Shown here: piece after piece, positions 1 through 7,700 of the stretch
Layout: every line of letters starts with the position of its first letter
Position numbering within the stretch: position 1 is the stretch's first letter
DNA from: Viridibacillus sp050278625
Lineage (GTDB): Bacteria > Bacillota > Bacilli > Bacillales_A > Planococcaceae
Reading direction: 5' to 3'
DNA length: 64,000 nucleotides
NCBI RefSeq assembly: GCF_050278625.1
Contig: NZ_JBNNTI010000007.1
Span: forward strand, 1 to 64,000
Made by a program: the position numbers and the translations under genes
Notes under the pieces: generated by a model
Told to the model about the DNA's origin: nothing
Seen by the model: only the letters and a program-made list of their open reading frames with translations
Databases searched by the model: none

Positions 1-231
1 AGCGTCTTTTAACTCAGGGGTACATTTTGACTTGGCACCACAGTTCGATTTATTAATTTTATAGCGCTTTTGTGCAACTTCTACTGAGCAATTAAAATGA
101 CGTTTTAATTCGCGAGACACAGTGGATGGACTTCGCTTAATTTGTTTGGCAATCGCCCGAATCGAGAAACCTAAAGCAAGAAATGTTTCTATTTTTGAAC
201 GTTCAGATATGGTAAGATGTTGGTAGCTCAT
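1..231 (-). CDS. IS30-family transposase, N-terminal part (cut by window edge)
   Basis: The reverse strand opens with ATG at 231 behind a GGAGG ribosome binding site and runs off the window at base 1, giving 77 residues. It starts MSYQHLTISERSKIETFL and continues with SIRAIAKQIKRSPSTVSREL. This is the N-terminal helix-turn-helix (HTH_38) that IS30-family transposases use to bind their terminal inverted repeats. The DDE catalytic core would lie outside the window, so I cannot tell whether the element is intact. A terminal-repeat-like sequence sits upstream near 310-335, and a hairpin covers the start codon. The family call is firm; the specific element cannot be named. Confidence 0.88.
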   Translation of the reverse strand, partial: MSYQHLTISERSKIETFLALGFSIRAIAKQIKRSPSTVSRELKRHFNCSVEVAQKRYKINKSNCGAKSKCTPELKDA

Positions 232-290
232 AACGATTCCTCCGTCTGATGTTTAGTGTGGTAACTTACATTTTACACGGAATCGTTATG
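229..290 (-). promoter_or_regulatory. Hairpin occluding the transposase start codon
   Basis: Bases 229-240 and 279-290 are a perfect 12-bp inverted repeat (cataacgattcc / ggaatcgttatg). In transposase mRNA the downstream arm contains the AUG and the last two G of the Shine-Dalgarno GGAGG. A transcript entering from outside the element would fold the start into a stem. Several insertion sequences use such hairpins to block expression from read-through transcription. The pairing is seen; the function is inferred. Confidence 0.55.
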
Positions 291-309
291 GGCGTTTTCT
301 ATTTTGTCT

Positions 310-335
310 TGGTGTTGCACTTAATATTACAATTC
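310..335. repeat. Putative terminal inverted repeat of the IS30-like element
   Basis: The stretch around 311-330 (ggtgttgcacttaatattac) lies about 80 bp upstream of the transposase start, where the left end of an IS30-type element belongs, and resembles termini of that family. The partner end is outside the window, so the exact boundary and any target duplication cannot be confirmed. Confidence 0.45.
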
Positions 336-395
336 GTCATTTGCAAAACAAACACACAATTGCATATGCTTTACTCAAGTTTATTTTCCTAACAA

Positions 396-427
396 AAAAA
401 CTCATGAATCATAGATTCATGAGTTTT
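396..427 (-). terminator. Terminator of infC-rpmI-rplT
   Basis: A perfect stem (aactcatgaat / attcatgagtt) with a 4-base loop is flanked by A and T runs. On the reverse strand it ends in seven T, 26 bases past the rplT stop. The symmetry means it could also work in the other direction. Confidence 0.85.
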
Positions 428-452
428 TATAAATCACGCTAAAAAGCATGAA

Positions 453-812
453 TTATTTTGCGATTGCTTGTTTAGCAGCATCTGCTAATTGAGCGAATGC
501 TTGTGCATCAGTTACTGCTAAATCAGCTAACATTTTACGGTTAACTTCGATTTCAGCAAGTTTTAAACCGTGCATTAAACGGCTGTATGAAAGACCATTT
601 ACACGAGCTGCTGCATTGATACGAGTGATCCATAATTTACGGAAATCACGTTTCTTTTGACGACGGTCACGATATGCATATTGACCTGACTTCATTACTG
701 CTTGGTTAGCTACTTTATAAAGAGTATGTTTAGAACCGTAGTACCCTTTAGCTAATTTTAAAACTTTTTTACGACGCTTGCGCGTTACTGTACCGCCTTT
801 TACGCGTGGCAT
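453..812 (-). CDS. rplT: 50S ribosomal protein L20
   Basis: The 119-residue product begins MPRVKGGTVTRKRRKKVLKL and has the usual L20 length. L20 binds 23S rRNA early in large-subunit assembly. In Bacillus it is also the repressor of this operon, through the leader upstream of infC. The extended basic N-terminus (about residues 1-60) and the globular C-terminus with SRLMHGLKLAEIEVNRK are both present. It is the last gene of infC-rpmI-rplT, 54 bases after rpmI, with a clear ribosome binding site (gcaggaggtaatcac before the ATG). A strong terminator follows. Nothing is unusual. Confidence 0.98.
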   Translation of the reverse strand: MPRVKGGTVTRKRRKKVLKLAKGYYGSKHTLYKVANQAVMKSGQYAYRDRRQKKRDFRKLWITRINAAARVNGLSYSRLMHGLKLAEIEVNRKMLADLAVTDAQAFAQLADAAKQAIAK

Positions 813-866
813 AGTGATTACCTCCTGCTATTCATATAGTATGAATTTGTATGTTTTCGAATCGAA

Positions 867-1067
867 TTATTTCATGTAAGCAAGTAGAGACTTGATACGT
901 TTGTAGTCTCCTGAAGAAACTAATTGACCTTTACGTAGGTGACGTTTCGCTTTAGTAGATTTGTTTGCGAATAAGTGGCTACCAAATGCGCGGTCACGTT
1001 TTAATTTACCAGTACCCGTTCTTTTAAAACGTTTCGCAGCACCACGGTGAGTTTTCATTTTTGGCAT
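867..1067 (-). CDS. rpmI: 50S ribosomal protein L35
   Basis: This 66-residue basic protein begins MPKMKTHRGAAKRFKRTGTG, the signature of bL35, a small structural protein of the large subunit. Length and sequence are typical. It lies between infC and rplT, the conserved bacterial order, with ribosome binding site aggaggaattcgac directly before the ATG. The 37-base gap after infC shows no hairpin, so it should be co-transcribed and fall under the same L20 feedback. Confidence 0.98.
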   Translation of the reverse strand: MPKMKTHRGAAKRFKRTGTGKLKRDRAFGSHLFANKSTKAKRHLRKGQLVSSGDYKRIKSLLAYMK

Positions 1068-1104
1068 GTCGAATTCCTCCTAAACTGTTCGTGTAACTAT
1101 AAAA

Positions 1105-1623
1105 TTACTCTTTTTCGTTCTTTGGTTGTAAAACTAAGAACATGCTACGGCCTTCCATCTTCGGTTTAGATTCAATCGTAGATACTTCAGCACAAGCCAC
1201 AGCAAATCGGTCTAATACACGTTGACCAATTTCTTTGTGCGTAATTGCACGACCTTTAAAGCGAATAGATGCTTTAACTTTGTCTCCTTTTTCAAGGAAC
1301 TTGATCCCATTGCGTAGTTTCGTCTGGAAATCGTGTTCATCAATAGATGGGCTCAAACGAACCTCTTTCATCACGATAACTTTTTGATTCTTACGCACTT
1401 CGCGATCTTTCTTTTGTTGCTCGAATTTAAATTTACCATGGTCCATAATACGAGCGACTGGCGGTTTGGCCTGAGGAGCCACAAGGACAAGATCCAGATT
1501 GGCGCGTTCGGCAATCTCCAAAGCTTCGTTACGTGTCTTAACTCCTAGCTGATCACCGTTATGGTCGATAACACGAAGTTCACGTGCGCGAATACCTTCG
1601 TTTACATACATGTCTTTGCTAAT
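1105..1623 (-). CDS. infC: Translation initiation factor IF-3 (AUU start)
   Basis: IF-3 binds the 30S subunit, prevents premature joining with 50S and proofreads the start codon. The first ATG (1611) is too far in: four codons earlier, in frame, ATT AGC AAA GAC encodes ISKD, matching the MISKD-type N-terminus of Bacillales IF-3. A strong GGAGGTGG lies just upstream. I therefore place the start at the AUU codon ending at 1623, giving 172 residues. The N-domain (to about 80, with RIMDHGKFKFEQQKK) and the C-domain (RLSPSIDEHDF, GDKVKASIRFKGRA) are complete. An AUU start on infC is a known autoregulatory device, since IF-3 discriminates against non-AUG starts. Confidence 0.95.
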   Translation of the reverse strand: MSKDMYVNEGIRARELRVIDHNGDQLGVKTRNEALEIAERANLDLVLVAPQAKPPVARIMDHGKFKFEQQKKDREVRKNQKVIVMKEVRLSPSIDEHDFQTKLRNGIKFLEKGDKVKASIRFKGRAITHKEIGQRVLDRFAVACAEVSTIESKPKMEGRSMFLVLQPKNEKE

Positions 1624-1704
1624 AACAATCCACCTCCAAATAGTGTCGCGAATACATGGTTTGGGCTAGTTGCCCGATGACCGGTACGAATATTTCGATG
1701 TCCA

Positions 1705-1860
1705 CAAAAAAACGAGCGGACATAGTCGAAATGTCCGCCCGCCGATATATGTACACGCCTTAATGCGTGATCCGTTCTATCATGTAACCTGTAAACATCA
1801 TCTGATGAGTCAAACAGGTGAGAAGCGGGCAGCCTCTTCTTCAACCACAAACTTTGTATT
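1705..1860 (-). promoter_or_regulatory. L20-type leader with attenuator terminator
   Basis: The infC leader carries an intrinsic terminator: stem gcggacat (1716-1723) / atgtccgc (1731-1738) followed on the reverse strand by a run of T (complement of 1705-1712). Upstream in the RNA, the element at 1825-1830 (gcccgc in RNA sense) can pair with gcgggc at 1737-1742, which overlaps the terminator stem and so gives an alternative fold. A further helix (cctgttt ... aacagg type, about 1780-1820) lies between. This layout matches the known Bacillales L20 leader, in which L20 binding promotes termination. Leader limits are approximate. Confidence 0.75.
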
Positions 1861-1874
1861 CATTAACCTTTATA

Positions 1875-1903
1875 ACTCTATCATGTCTATTTGATGTTGT
1901 CAA
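1875..1903 (-). promoter_or_regulatory. Sigma-A promoter of infC operon
   Basis: Reverse-strand -35 TTGACA (1898-1903), 17-bp spacer, extended -10 TGATAGAGT (-10 at 1875-1880). It lies just upstream of the L20 leader, with a transcription start expected near 1868. Confidence 0.7.
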
Positions 1904-1980
1904 TGATTTCACTCAACATTTTTCAAAAGGAAAAGTACCTACGCTTAAAAGTCAGTGTAGATACTTCTAATTTAGTTATA

Positions 1981-2100
1981 TTAAATATTCACTAAAACCT
2001 GCTCTTTAACCGGAAATTTGCATGCATTACGAATAATTTCTTGAACTTGGGCTAATGTTGGTTTACGTGGATTCGATGCGGCACAAACATCTAGCATCGC
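1981..2100 (-). pseudogene. C-terminal remnant of an iron-containing alcohol dehydrogenase
   Basis: The last ~40 residues of a reverse-strand open frame read AMLDVCAASNPRKPTLAQVQ and continue EIIRNAC. This matches the conserved end of Fe-dependent alcohol dehydrogenases (A..D.C...NPR..T..E....). The part upstream in the same frame is unrelated, there is no ribosome binding site, and the catalytic and metal-binding regions are absent. I read it as a decayed fragment between thrS and infC. The family assignment rests on a short motif and needs a profile search. Confidence 0.4.
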
Positions 2101-2199
2101 ATTTTTTAAATAGCAGATGATATTTTTTTGAATTATAAGCATATAAAAAAGTTGACTGAACATTTCTGCACCAGTCAACTTTTGCTTATTAGATACTAT

Positions 2200-4134
2200 T
2201 TATTCAAAGGAAACGTCAGCTTTTAAATTCGATAAGAAATCTTCAATCGCAATACTTTCAGAATCTTGAGAGCCGTAGCGACGTACATTTACACTACCAG
2301 CTTCTAATTCTTTATCACCTAGTACTAGCATGTAAGGAATTTTCTTCATTTGTGCTTCACGGATTTTATAGCCAAGTTTTTCTTCACGGTCATCCATTTC
2401 AACACGGAAGCCTGCTGCTTGAAGTTTTTCTTCTACTTGTTTTGCATAGTCGAAGTGTACTTCGTTTGATACAGGAATGATCTCCACTTGTACTGGCGCT
2501 AACCAAGTTGGGAATGCACCTTTGTATTCTTCGATTAAGAAGGCAACAAAACGTTCCATTGTTGATACAACACCACGGTGGATTACAACCGGACGATGTG
2601 GTTTACCATCCTCACCAACATAGTTTAAGTCGAAGCGCTCCGGTAATAAGAAATCAAGTTGAACAGTTGATAAAGTCTCTTCTTTACCAATTGCAGTTTT
2701 TACTTGTACATCAAGTTTTGGACCGTAGAACGCTGCTTCACCTTCAGCTTCGAAGTAATCTAAGCCTAGCTCATCCATTGCTTCTTTTAGCATACTTTGC
2801 GCTTTTTCCCACATTGCATCGTCATCGAAGTATTTTTCAGTATCGGCTGGGTCACGGTAAGATAGACGGAATGAGTAATCGTTTAAGTCGAAGTCTTTAT
2901 AAACACCAAGTACTAATTCTACTACACGTTTAAATTCTTCTTTAATTTGGTCTGGACGAACGAAAATGTGCGCATCATTTAGAGTCATACCACGAACACG
3001 TTGAAGTCCTGATACAGCACCTGACATTTCGTAACGGTGCATTGTACCAAGTTCAGCGATACGTAATGGTAGGTTACGGTATGAGTGCATTGACGATTTG
3101 TAAACCATCATATGGTGAGGACAGTTCATTGGACGTAATACAAATGTTTCGTTATCCACTTCCATTGGTGGGAACATGTCATCTTGATAGTGTGCCCAGT
3201 GTCCTGAAGTTTCATATAGCTCTTTAGAACCTAATACTGGAGTGTACACATGTTTATAACCAAGAGACAATTCTTTATCTACAATATAACGTTCGATTGT
3301 ACGACGGATTGTAGCACCATTTGGTAACCATAATGGTAGACCTTGACCTACTTTTTGAGATGTAGTGAATAATTCAAGTTCTTTACCAATTTTACGGTGA
3401 TCACGCTCTTTTGCTTCTTCTAACATTTGAAGATGTGCTTTTAAATCATCTTTTGTAAAGAATGCTGTTCCATAAATACGTTGCAGCATTTTGTTATCTG
3501 AGTTACCTCTCCAATATGCACCAGCGATTGATAACAATTTAAATTCTTTAATTTTACCTGTAGATGGAACGTGTACACCACGGCAAAGGTCGAAGAAGTC
3601 ACCTTGTTCGTAAATAGATACTTGCTCATCAACCGGAATAGCTTCAATTAGTTCTAATTTATATTCATCATCAATTGCAGTGAAGCGTTTGATAGCTTCA
3701 TCACGTGAAATGTCTTGGCGAGTAATGATGATGTTTTCAGATATAATTTTTTTCATTTCTTTTTCGATTTTAGGAAGATCATCAGCAGTGATTGGTTCTG
3801 GTGAGTCGATATCGTAGTAGAAACCACCTTCAATCACTGGACCTACTCCAAGTTTTACACCAGGGAACATACGCTTAACAGCTTGTGCTAAAAGGTGAGC
3901 TGTAGAGTGACGCATTACTTCTAATGCTTCTACATCTGAAGGAGTTACGATTGCAATGTCACCATCTTCTTCTAAAGGTGTTGTTAAATCTACTAATTGT
4001 CCGTTGAATTTACCAACGATTGCTTTTTTACGAAGTCCCGGACTAATTGATTGAGCAATTTCTTCAGTTGTTGTACCTTTTGCAAATTCCTTAACTGCGC
4101 CGTCTGGGAATTTTAAATTAATCATGTCTGCCAT
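2200..4134 (-). CDS. thrS: Threonine--tRNA ligase
   Basis: Class II synthetase charging tRNA-Thr in the cytoplasm. The 644 residues show the full order: TGS domain (1-62), the second editing domain with HSTAHLLAQAVKRMFPG near 76 for removing mischarged serine, the catalytic core with motif 2 region RPMNCPHHMMVYK (about 337) and motif 3 region HRGVVSTMERFVAF (about 508), then the anticodon-binding domain (about 540-640). Length is normal. The ATG is preceded by aaaaggagatta. The gene sits behind a T-box leader. A repeat copy and an AT-rich stretch separate the T-box terminator from the start codon, which is unusual. No terminator is evident after the stop. Confidence 0.98.
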   Translation of the reverse strand: MADMINLKFPDGAVKEFAKGTTTEEIAQSISPGLRKKAIVGKFNGQLVDLTTPLEEDGDIAIVTPSDVEALEVMRHSTAHLLAQAVKRMFPGVKLGVGPVIEGGFYYDIDSPEPITADDLPKIEKEMKKIISENIIITRQDISRDEAIKRFTAIDDEYKLELIEAIPVDEQVSIYEQGDFFDLCRGVHVPSTGKIKEFKLLSIAGAYWRGNSDNKMLQRIYGTAFFTKDDLKAHLQMLEEAKERDHRKIGKELELFTTSQKVGQGLPLWLPNGATIRRTIERYIVDKELSLGYKHVYTPVLGSKELYETSGHWAHYQDDMFPPMEVDNETFVLRPMNCPHHMMVYKSSMHSYRNLPLRIAELGTMHRYEMSGAVSGLQRVRGMTLNDAHIFVRPDQIKEEFKRVVELVLGVYKDFDLNDYSFRLSYRDPADTEKYFDDDAMWEKAQSMLKEAMDELGLDYFEAEGEAAFYGPKLDVQVKTAIGKEETLSTVQLDFLLPERFDLNYVGEDGKPHRPVVIHRGVVSTMERFVAFLIEEYKGAFPTWLAPVQVEIIPVSNEVHFDYAKQVEEKLQAAGFRVEMDDREEKLGYKIREAQMKKIPYMLVLGDKELEAGSVNVRRYGSQDSESIAIEDFLSNLKADVSFE

Positions 4135-4170
4135 TTTGTAATCTCCTTTTAATTTTATTTTTTTATTTAC

Positions 4171-4268
4171 GAGAGGTTTAGGGCCCGCATGACGCGGGTC
4201 ATGCAGTCGTTGCCACAGGACGTGGGCTTTAGACTGTGTTCCTTTAAACGGGCCACTTCAGCATTTAG
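4171..4268. repeat. Dispersed palindromic repeat, copy A (in thrS leader)
   Basis: This segment aligns with a second copy at 58540-58658: both share catgca..cgttgc.aca.gacgt, a gttcctt block and the end ttcagcattta. Copy A appears shortened at the side facing thrS. It sits inside the transcribed thrS leader, after the T-box terminator and before the coding start. It is probably a non-autonomous element of the Planococcaceae type. See findings. Confidence 0.6.
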
Positions 4269-4271
4269 GCA

Positions 4272-4540
4272 TAAAAAAGCCCCATCCCAAAAAGGGACGA
4301 GGCTGTATTCTCGTGGTTCCACCCTTCTTCCTTCTACTGCCTACAATTAAAAAATGCAGGTATAGACGAAGCTCTCGATCGGCTAACGGGCCGTTACCGT
4401 CGACAATTACTACTACTTTCACTGTCGCAGCTCCAAGGGGGTAAATAATTCGCCGTACTAAGAAGCTTCCAGCCAAGGCTTCTCTCTCTAAAAGTCGTAC
4501 AAAAAATTGTTGTCCTTTTCAATGCATTTTTTATATTATG
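4272..4540 (-). promoter_or_regulatory. T-box riboswitch of thrS
   Basis: The RNA carries the T-box GGGTGGAACCACGAGA (4309-4324), followed by terminator stem agccccatccc / gggacgaggct (4279-4304) and a T run on the reverse strand. Upstream are the AGAGAGA motif of stem I (4483-4492 region) and a specifier region before ttGGAGC. A threonine codon ACC lies at 4440-4442 at the expected place. Uncharged tRNA-Thr should stabilise the antiterminator. The specifier register is my reading and could be off by one. Confidence 0.88.
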
Positions 4541-4546
4541 ACTGAA

Positions 4547-4575
4547 AGTATACGCTCGATTAAGTTGAAAATCAA
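4547..4575 (-). promoter_or_regulatory. Promoter of the thrS leader
   Basis: Reverse-strand TTGATT (4570-4575), 17-bp spacer, TATACT (4547-4552), placing the transcription start just upstream of the T-box leader. Confidence 0.65.
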
Positions 4576-4606
4576 GTAGGAAAAAGAACCTTCAGCAAAG
4601 ATGTAA

Positions 4607-5551
4607 CTATTTCTGGTCTCTTCTATTTTGACCACTCATTCGAATTGGTGTCGTCAATGCTTTAATACGCTCCATAATTCGAGAAGCTTTTAACATATCA
4701 CGATCACCTTTTTGGTTATATGCTAAATGGTCCTCTAATTCATCATATCCAAGATTCGATGTGATAAATGTCGGCAATTGTTCCGCCATTCGGAAATGCA
4801 AAATAGTTCCTAGAATTTCGTCACGTGTCCAGCTCGACAACGTTTCTGCTCCTAAATCATCTAGCATTAAAACAGGTGCCTTTTTCACAAAATCGATTTT
4901 CTCTTGTAAAGATTGATCTTGGATTGAACCTTTCATTTCACGTAAAAACTCGGGTACAAATACTACAACCGATTTAATTTGTAAAGTCGCCAGTTCATTT
5001 GCAATAGCGCCTAATACAAAAGATTTACCTACACCAAATTCACCGTATAAATAAAACCCTTTATGAGGCAGTTCACCGGTCTCTTTAAATTCACGCACAA
5101 AATCGGCTGCTCTATTAGCGATATTCACGCGTGAATGATCATCAATCATCAAATCTTTGATTGTAGCCTTTAATACTTCCTTCGGCATATGCATACTTGC
5201 AATCATTGAAGCCGTTTTACGACGCTCGTCGTCTATACGTTTTTGTTGACATGGTGTATATTCGACTTCGATTGAATCGCGGATAATTGATAATATTGGC
5301 ACAAAGCCTTTTAATACATTTTGACATTTTGCAACGGATACACATTCATCACAATCATGTTTCTGTCCTGTGTATTCATATAATTTACCTAAACCACGGT
5401 CTACCATGTCTTTATTTACTTCTTGATCATTGTCAGCTAGAAATTGCTGGACACCTTTATTTTCAAGAATTTCCCGCTTCATTTGCTCGTACCGTTCTTG
5501 AAAAGTTTGTGAATCCATCACTTTTCTAAGTTGATTATTAATCGGTTCCAT
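4607..5551 (-). CDS. dnaI: Primosomal protein DnaI, helicase loader
   Basis: AAA+ ATPase that loads the replicative helicase DnaC onto oriC or restart sites together with DnaB. The 314 residues show the N-terminal helicase-binding domain with a zinc site (H65, C67, C70, C76), then the ATPase with Walker A GEFGVGKS (170-177) and Walker B VLMLDDLG (227-234). Length matches Bacillales DnaI. The start overlaps the end of dnaB by 14 bases, indicating translational coupling of the two partners in one operon with nrdR upstream. Nothing is truncated. Confidence 0.96.
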   Translation of the reverse strand: MEPINNQLRKVMDSQTFQERYEQMKREILENKGVQQFLADNDQEVNKDMVDRGLGKLYEYTGQKHDCDECVSVAKCQNVLKGFVPILSIIRDSIEVEYTPCQQKRIDDERRKTASMIASMHMPKEVLKATIKDLMIDDHSRVNIANRAADFVREFKETGELPHKGFYLYGEFGVGKSFVLGAIANELATLQIKSVVVFVPEFLREMKGSIQDQSLQEKIDFVKKAPVLMLDDLGAETLSSWTRDEILGTILHFRMAEQLPTFITSNLGYDELEDHLAYNQKGDRDMLKASRIMERIKALTTPIRMSGQNRRDQK

Positions 5552-6965
5552 GTGAATCCACCTGCCCTTCTTCTATTCCTAGTTTTTCGAGAATTTTTCG
5601 TCGTTCCTCTTCAAAATCGGTATTGCTTTTAACTGCTTCTTTTGATGTTTCTTTTATAGTAACTTCTTTTTTCTGTTTCTTTTCTTTATTTTTATTAAAC
5701 CAGTCAGGTACTTTTTCTTCTCGCCCACCACTATAGCGTTTTTTCGCCACTGGTTTTTGCTCAGCTGTTTTCCATTCCATATATTGCTTATGCTCTTTAC
5801 GCGCTAAATCCATTGCTTCTTTCGCCGTTTTCACACCTTTTCGCATCCAATGCGATGCGATCTTTTCGACATAATTTTTCGTTAACTTCATATCTGTACG
5901 TAAAAGAACATACTGAAGTAAGGCATTTACAACACCTATAGGCATTTGATATTGGAGGACAAGGTTTTGGGCAAGCTGAATATCAGCAGGGATTGGTTCT
6001 TTTCCATCAGCAATATCACGTAAGACATCAATTGGAGCAGTTGTTTCTAGATAATGAATCAATAATTCTTCCTTCGACTGTACAACTTGCTCTTTTGTAC
6101 TCTTTTTCTCTACTTCTTTAACTACTGATTGGAAAGCATGTTGCATAGCAGGTGGTTCTGTAGAAACAGTCAATTTATAATAATCAGCTGCTGATTTCTT
6201 TAGCCTTGACTCGGATAATATCATATGATCATCTAAAGCGAGCATAACAACTTTCTGCATATCTAATGGTGTTAAATTATATAAAAAAGCTAGCTTCGCA
6301 ATCGTTGCATTCGCTTCAGCAGTAAGTGCTGAAGATGGTACAAGTTGTTCTGACAATCCAGCTCTAAGTAAAGAAAAATCAAAATCCTCATAGTTAAATG
6401 GTAGTTCTTTAGGCTTCTCTTTTTCCTCAACTGTTTGCTCATTCGCAAAGGATGGTAAATGATGCTGCACAGGACGATAAACATCTGTAAATGTTCGTGA
6501 CACTTCCTGATAGCCATCATTTGATGGACCTTTTTGAACAAAACGTTGGCGCAATTGTCTATAGGCTTGTTCACCAATTTTGCTAAATAAAAACATTGAT
6601 AATAATGGATCATTAAAAAAAGCTGATGCTTCTAAGGGGGGCAATACGTCGTACATAAACGAGCGTACACCCTCGGAATCCTTACGCCAAGTGCGCATTA
6701 AACCAATAGCTTCTAACGCTATGCGTGACTCGAAAATTTTAGCAATCGGCATGTCAAGCGAATTCATCAAATGGTAATGTGATATTTCGGCTTCAGTCGC
6801 ACTTTCCCCCTCAGCCCAAAGCATGAAATATAAGCTAATGGGTTCAACACCTATTAACGGCTGATATAGCAGTGTAATAAGCTGGCGATCATAGCTCGAT
6901 ACAGGAAATGGCATTCGAATGGACAATCGATCAACGGGCTGTATTTCTTTATATAAATGCACCAC
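5538..6965 (-). CDS. dnaB: Replication initiation and membrane attachment protein DnaB
   Basis: This is the Gram-positive DnaB, not the helicase. It attaches oriC to the membrane and helps DnaI load the helicase. The longest frame starts at a GTG at 6986, but GGAGG (6975-6979) stands 9 bases before a GTG at 6965, giving the N-terminus MVHLYKEIQPVDRL and 475 residues; I use that start. Residues about 290-430 contain the DnaB/DnaD C-terminal motif region (LQYVLLRTDMKLTKNYVEKIASHW). The low-complexity lysine-rich stretch near 410-450 precedes the end. It lies 23 bases after nrdR and overlaps dnaI. Confidence 0.93.
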   Translation of the reverse strand: MVHLYKEIQPVDRLSIRMPFPVSSYDRQLITLLYQPLIGVEPISLYFMLWAEGESATEAEISHYHLMNSLDMPIAKIFESRIALEAIGLMRTWRKDSEGVRSFMYDVLPPLEASAFFNDPLLSMFLFSKIGEQAYRQLRQRFVQKGPSNDGYQEVSRTFTDVYRPVQHHLPSFANEQTVEEKEKPKELPFNYEDFDFSLLRAGLSEQLVPSSALTAEANATIAKLAFLYNLTPLDMQKVVMLALDDHMILSESRLKKSAADYYKLTVSTEPPAMQHAFQSVVKEVEKKSTKEQVVQSKEELLIHYLETTAPIDVLRDIADGKEPIPADIQLAQNLVLQYQMPIGVVNALLQYVLLRTDMKLTKNYVEKIASHWMRKGVKTAKEAMDLARKEHKQYMEWKTAEQKPVAKKRYSGGREEKVPDWFNKNKEKKQKKEVTIKETSKEAVKSNTDFEEERRKILEKLGIEEGQVDSHGTD

Positions 6966-6988
6966 GATCACCGTCCTCCATATCACAT

Positions 6989-7456
6989 TTATTTGTCATC
7001 GGATTGTCTTTCTATTAATTCTTTTAATTCGTCAATAAAGACATTAATATCTTTAAATTGACGATATACAGAAGCAAATCTTACATAAGATACTTCGTCA
7101 ATTTTTGCTAGGCGATCCATAATCATTTCACCGACGTCTTCTGTCTTCACTTCTGAATTACCAATTCTACGTAGATCTTGTTCTATAGCAAATACTAATT
7201 CCTCTAATTCATTAAGGGCTACCGGGCGTTTTTCACATGCTCGAATAAGGCCTCGCAAAACTTTTTCACGGCTAAATTCCTCCCGTGAACCATCTTTTTT
7301 CACAACAATTAATGGCATTTCTTCAACTTTTTCAAACGTAGTAAAACGATATGCACATGACTCACATTCTCGACGCCTACGGATTGCCTTATTGTCATCT
7401 ACCGGTCTTGAGTCAATAACTTTTGTTCCATTAAACTGACATGCTGGACATTTCAT
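6989..7456 (-). CDS. nrdR: Transcriptional repressor NrdR
   Basis: NrdR is the zinc-finger/ATP-cone repressor of ribonucleotide reductase genes. From the ATG at 7456 (aggagag eight bases upstream) the protein is 155 residues, the usual length. The longer frame from 7483 adds nine non-conserved residues and is rejected. The zinc ribbon has CPAC (3-6) and CESC (31-34), and the ATP-cone starts near residue 49 (PLIVVKKDGSREEFSREKV). It is the first gene of nrdR-dnaB-dnaI. A TATAAT box at 7496-7501 may be its -10, but I see no good -35. Its target operators are not visible in this window. Confidence 0.96.
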   Translation of the reverse strand: MKCPACQFNGTKVIDSRPVDDNKAIRRRRECESCAYRFTTFEKVEEMPLIVVKKDGSREEFSREKVLRGLIRACEKRPVALNELEELVFAIEQDLRRIGNSEVKTEDVGEMIMDRLAKIDEVSYVRFASVYRQFKDINVFIDELKELIERQSDDK

Positions 7457-7651
7457 ATTTTTTCTCTCCTGATTGCAAAACATTTTAGTTTATCTATTAT
7501 ATCAAATAATGCCTTAAAAAATCGAAAAAATGCAGTGGAAATTCTCTGATGCATGATAAAGATACTGTTTTAGGACAATATAGGGTCGATAAAAACAGAA
7601 AAAACAGACATATGTTCATCATTTATATGCTATTTTGTCTAATCTTAAATC

Positions 7652-7684
7652 AAAAAACCCTTTCTAGTACATTACTAGAAAGGG
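7652..7684 (-). terminator. Terminator of gapB
   Basis: Stem ccctttctagta / tactagaaaggg with a 3-base loop, followed on the reverse strand by six T, 17 bases beyond the gapB stop. Confidence 0.88.
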
Positions 7685-7700
7685 CTCTATTATATTAAAT

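Noticed and set aside
1602..1894. Open frames on both strands upstream of infC
   Set aside because: They overlap the L20 leader and its terminator; codon content is not protein-like.
4258..4476. 72-residue frame upstream of thrS
   Set aside because: It lies wholly inside the T-box leader, whose RNA signals explain the conservation.
6966..6986. Upstream GTG start for dnaB
   Set aside because: The Shine-Dalgarno lies downstream of this codon, so the GTG at 6965 is the better start.
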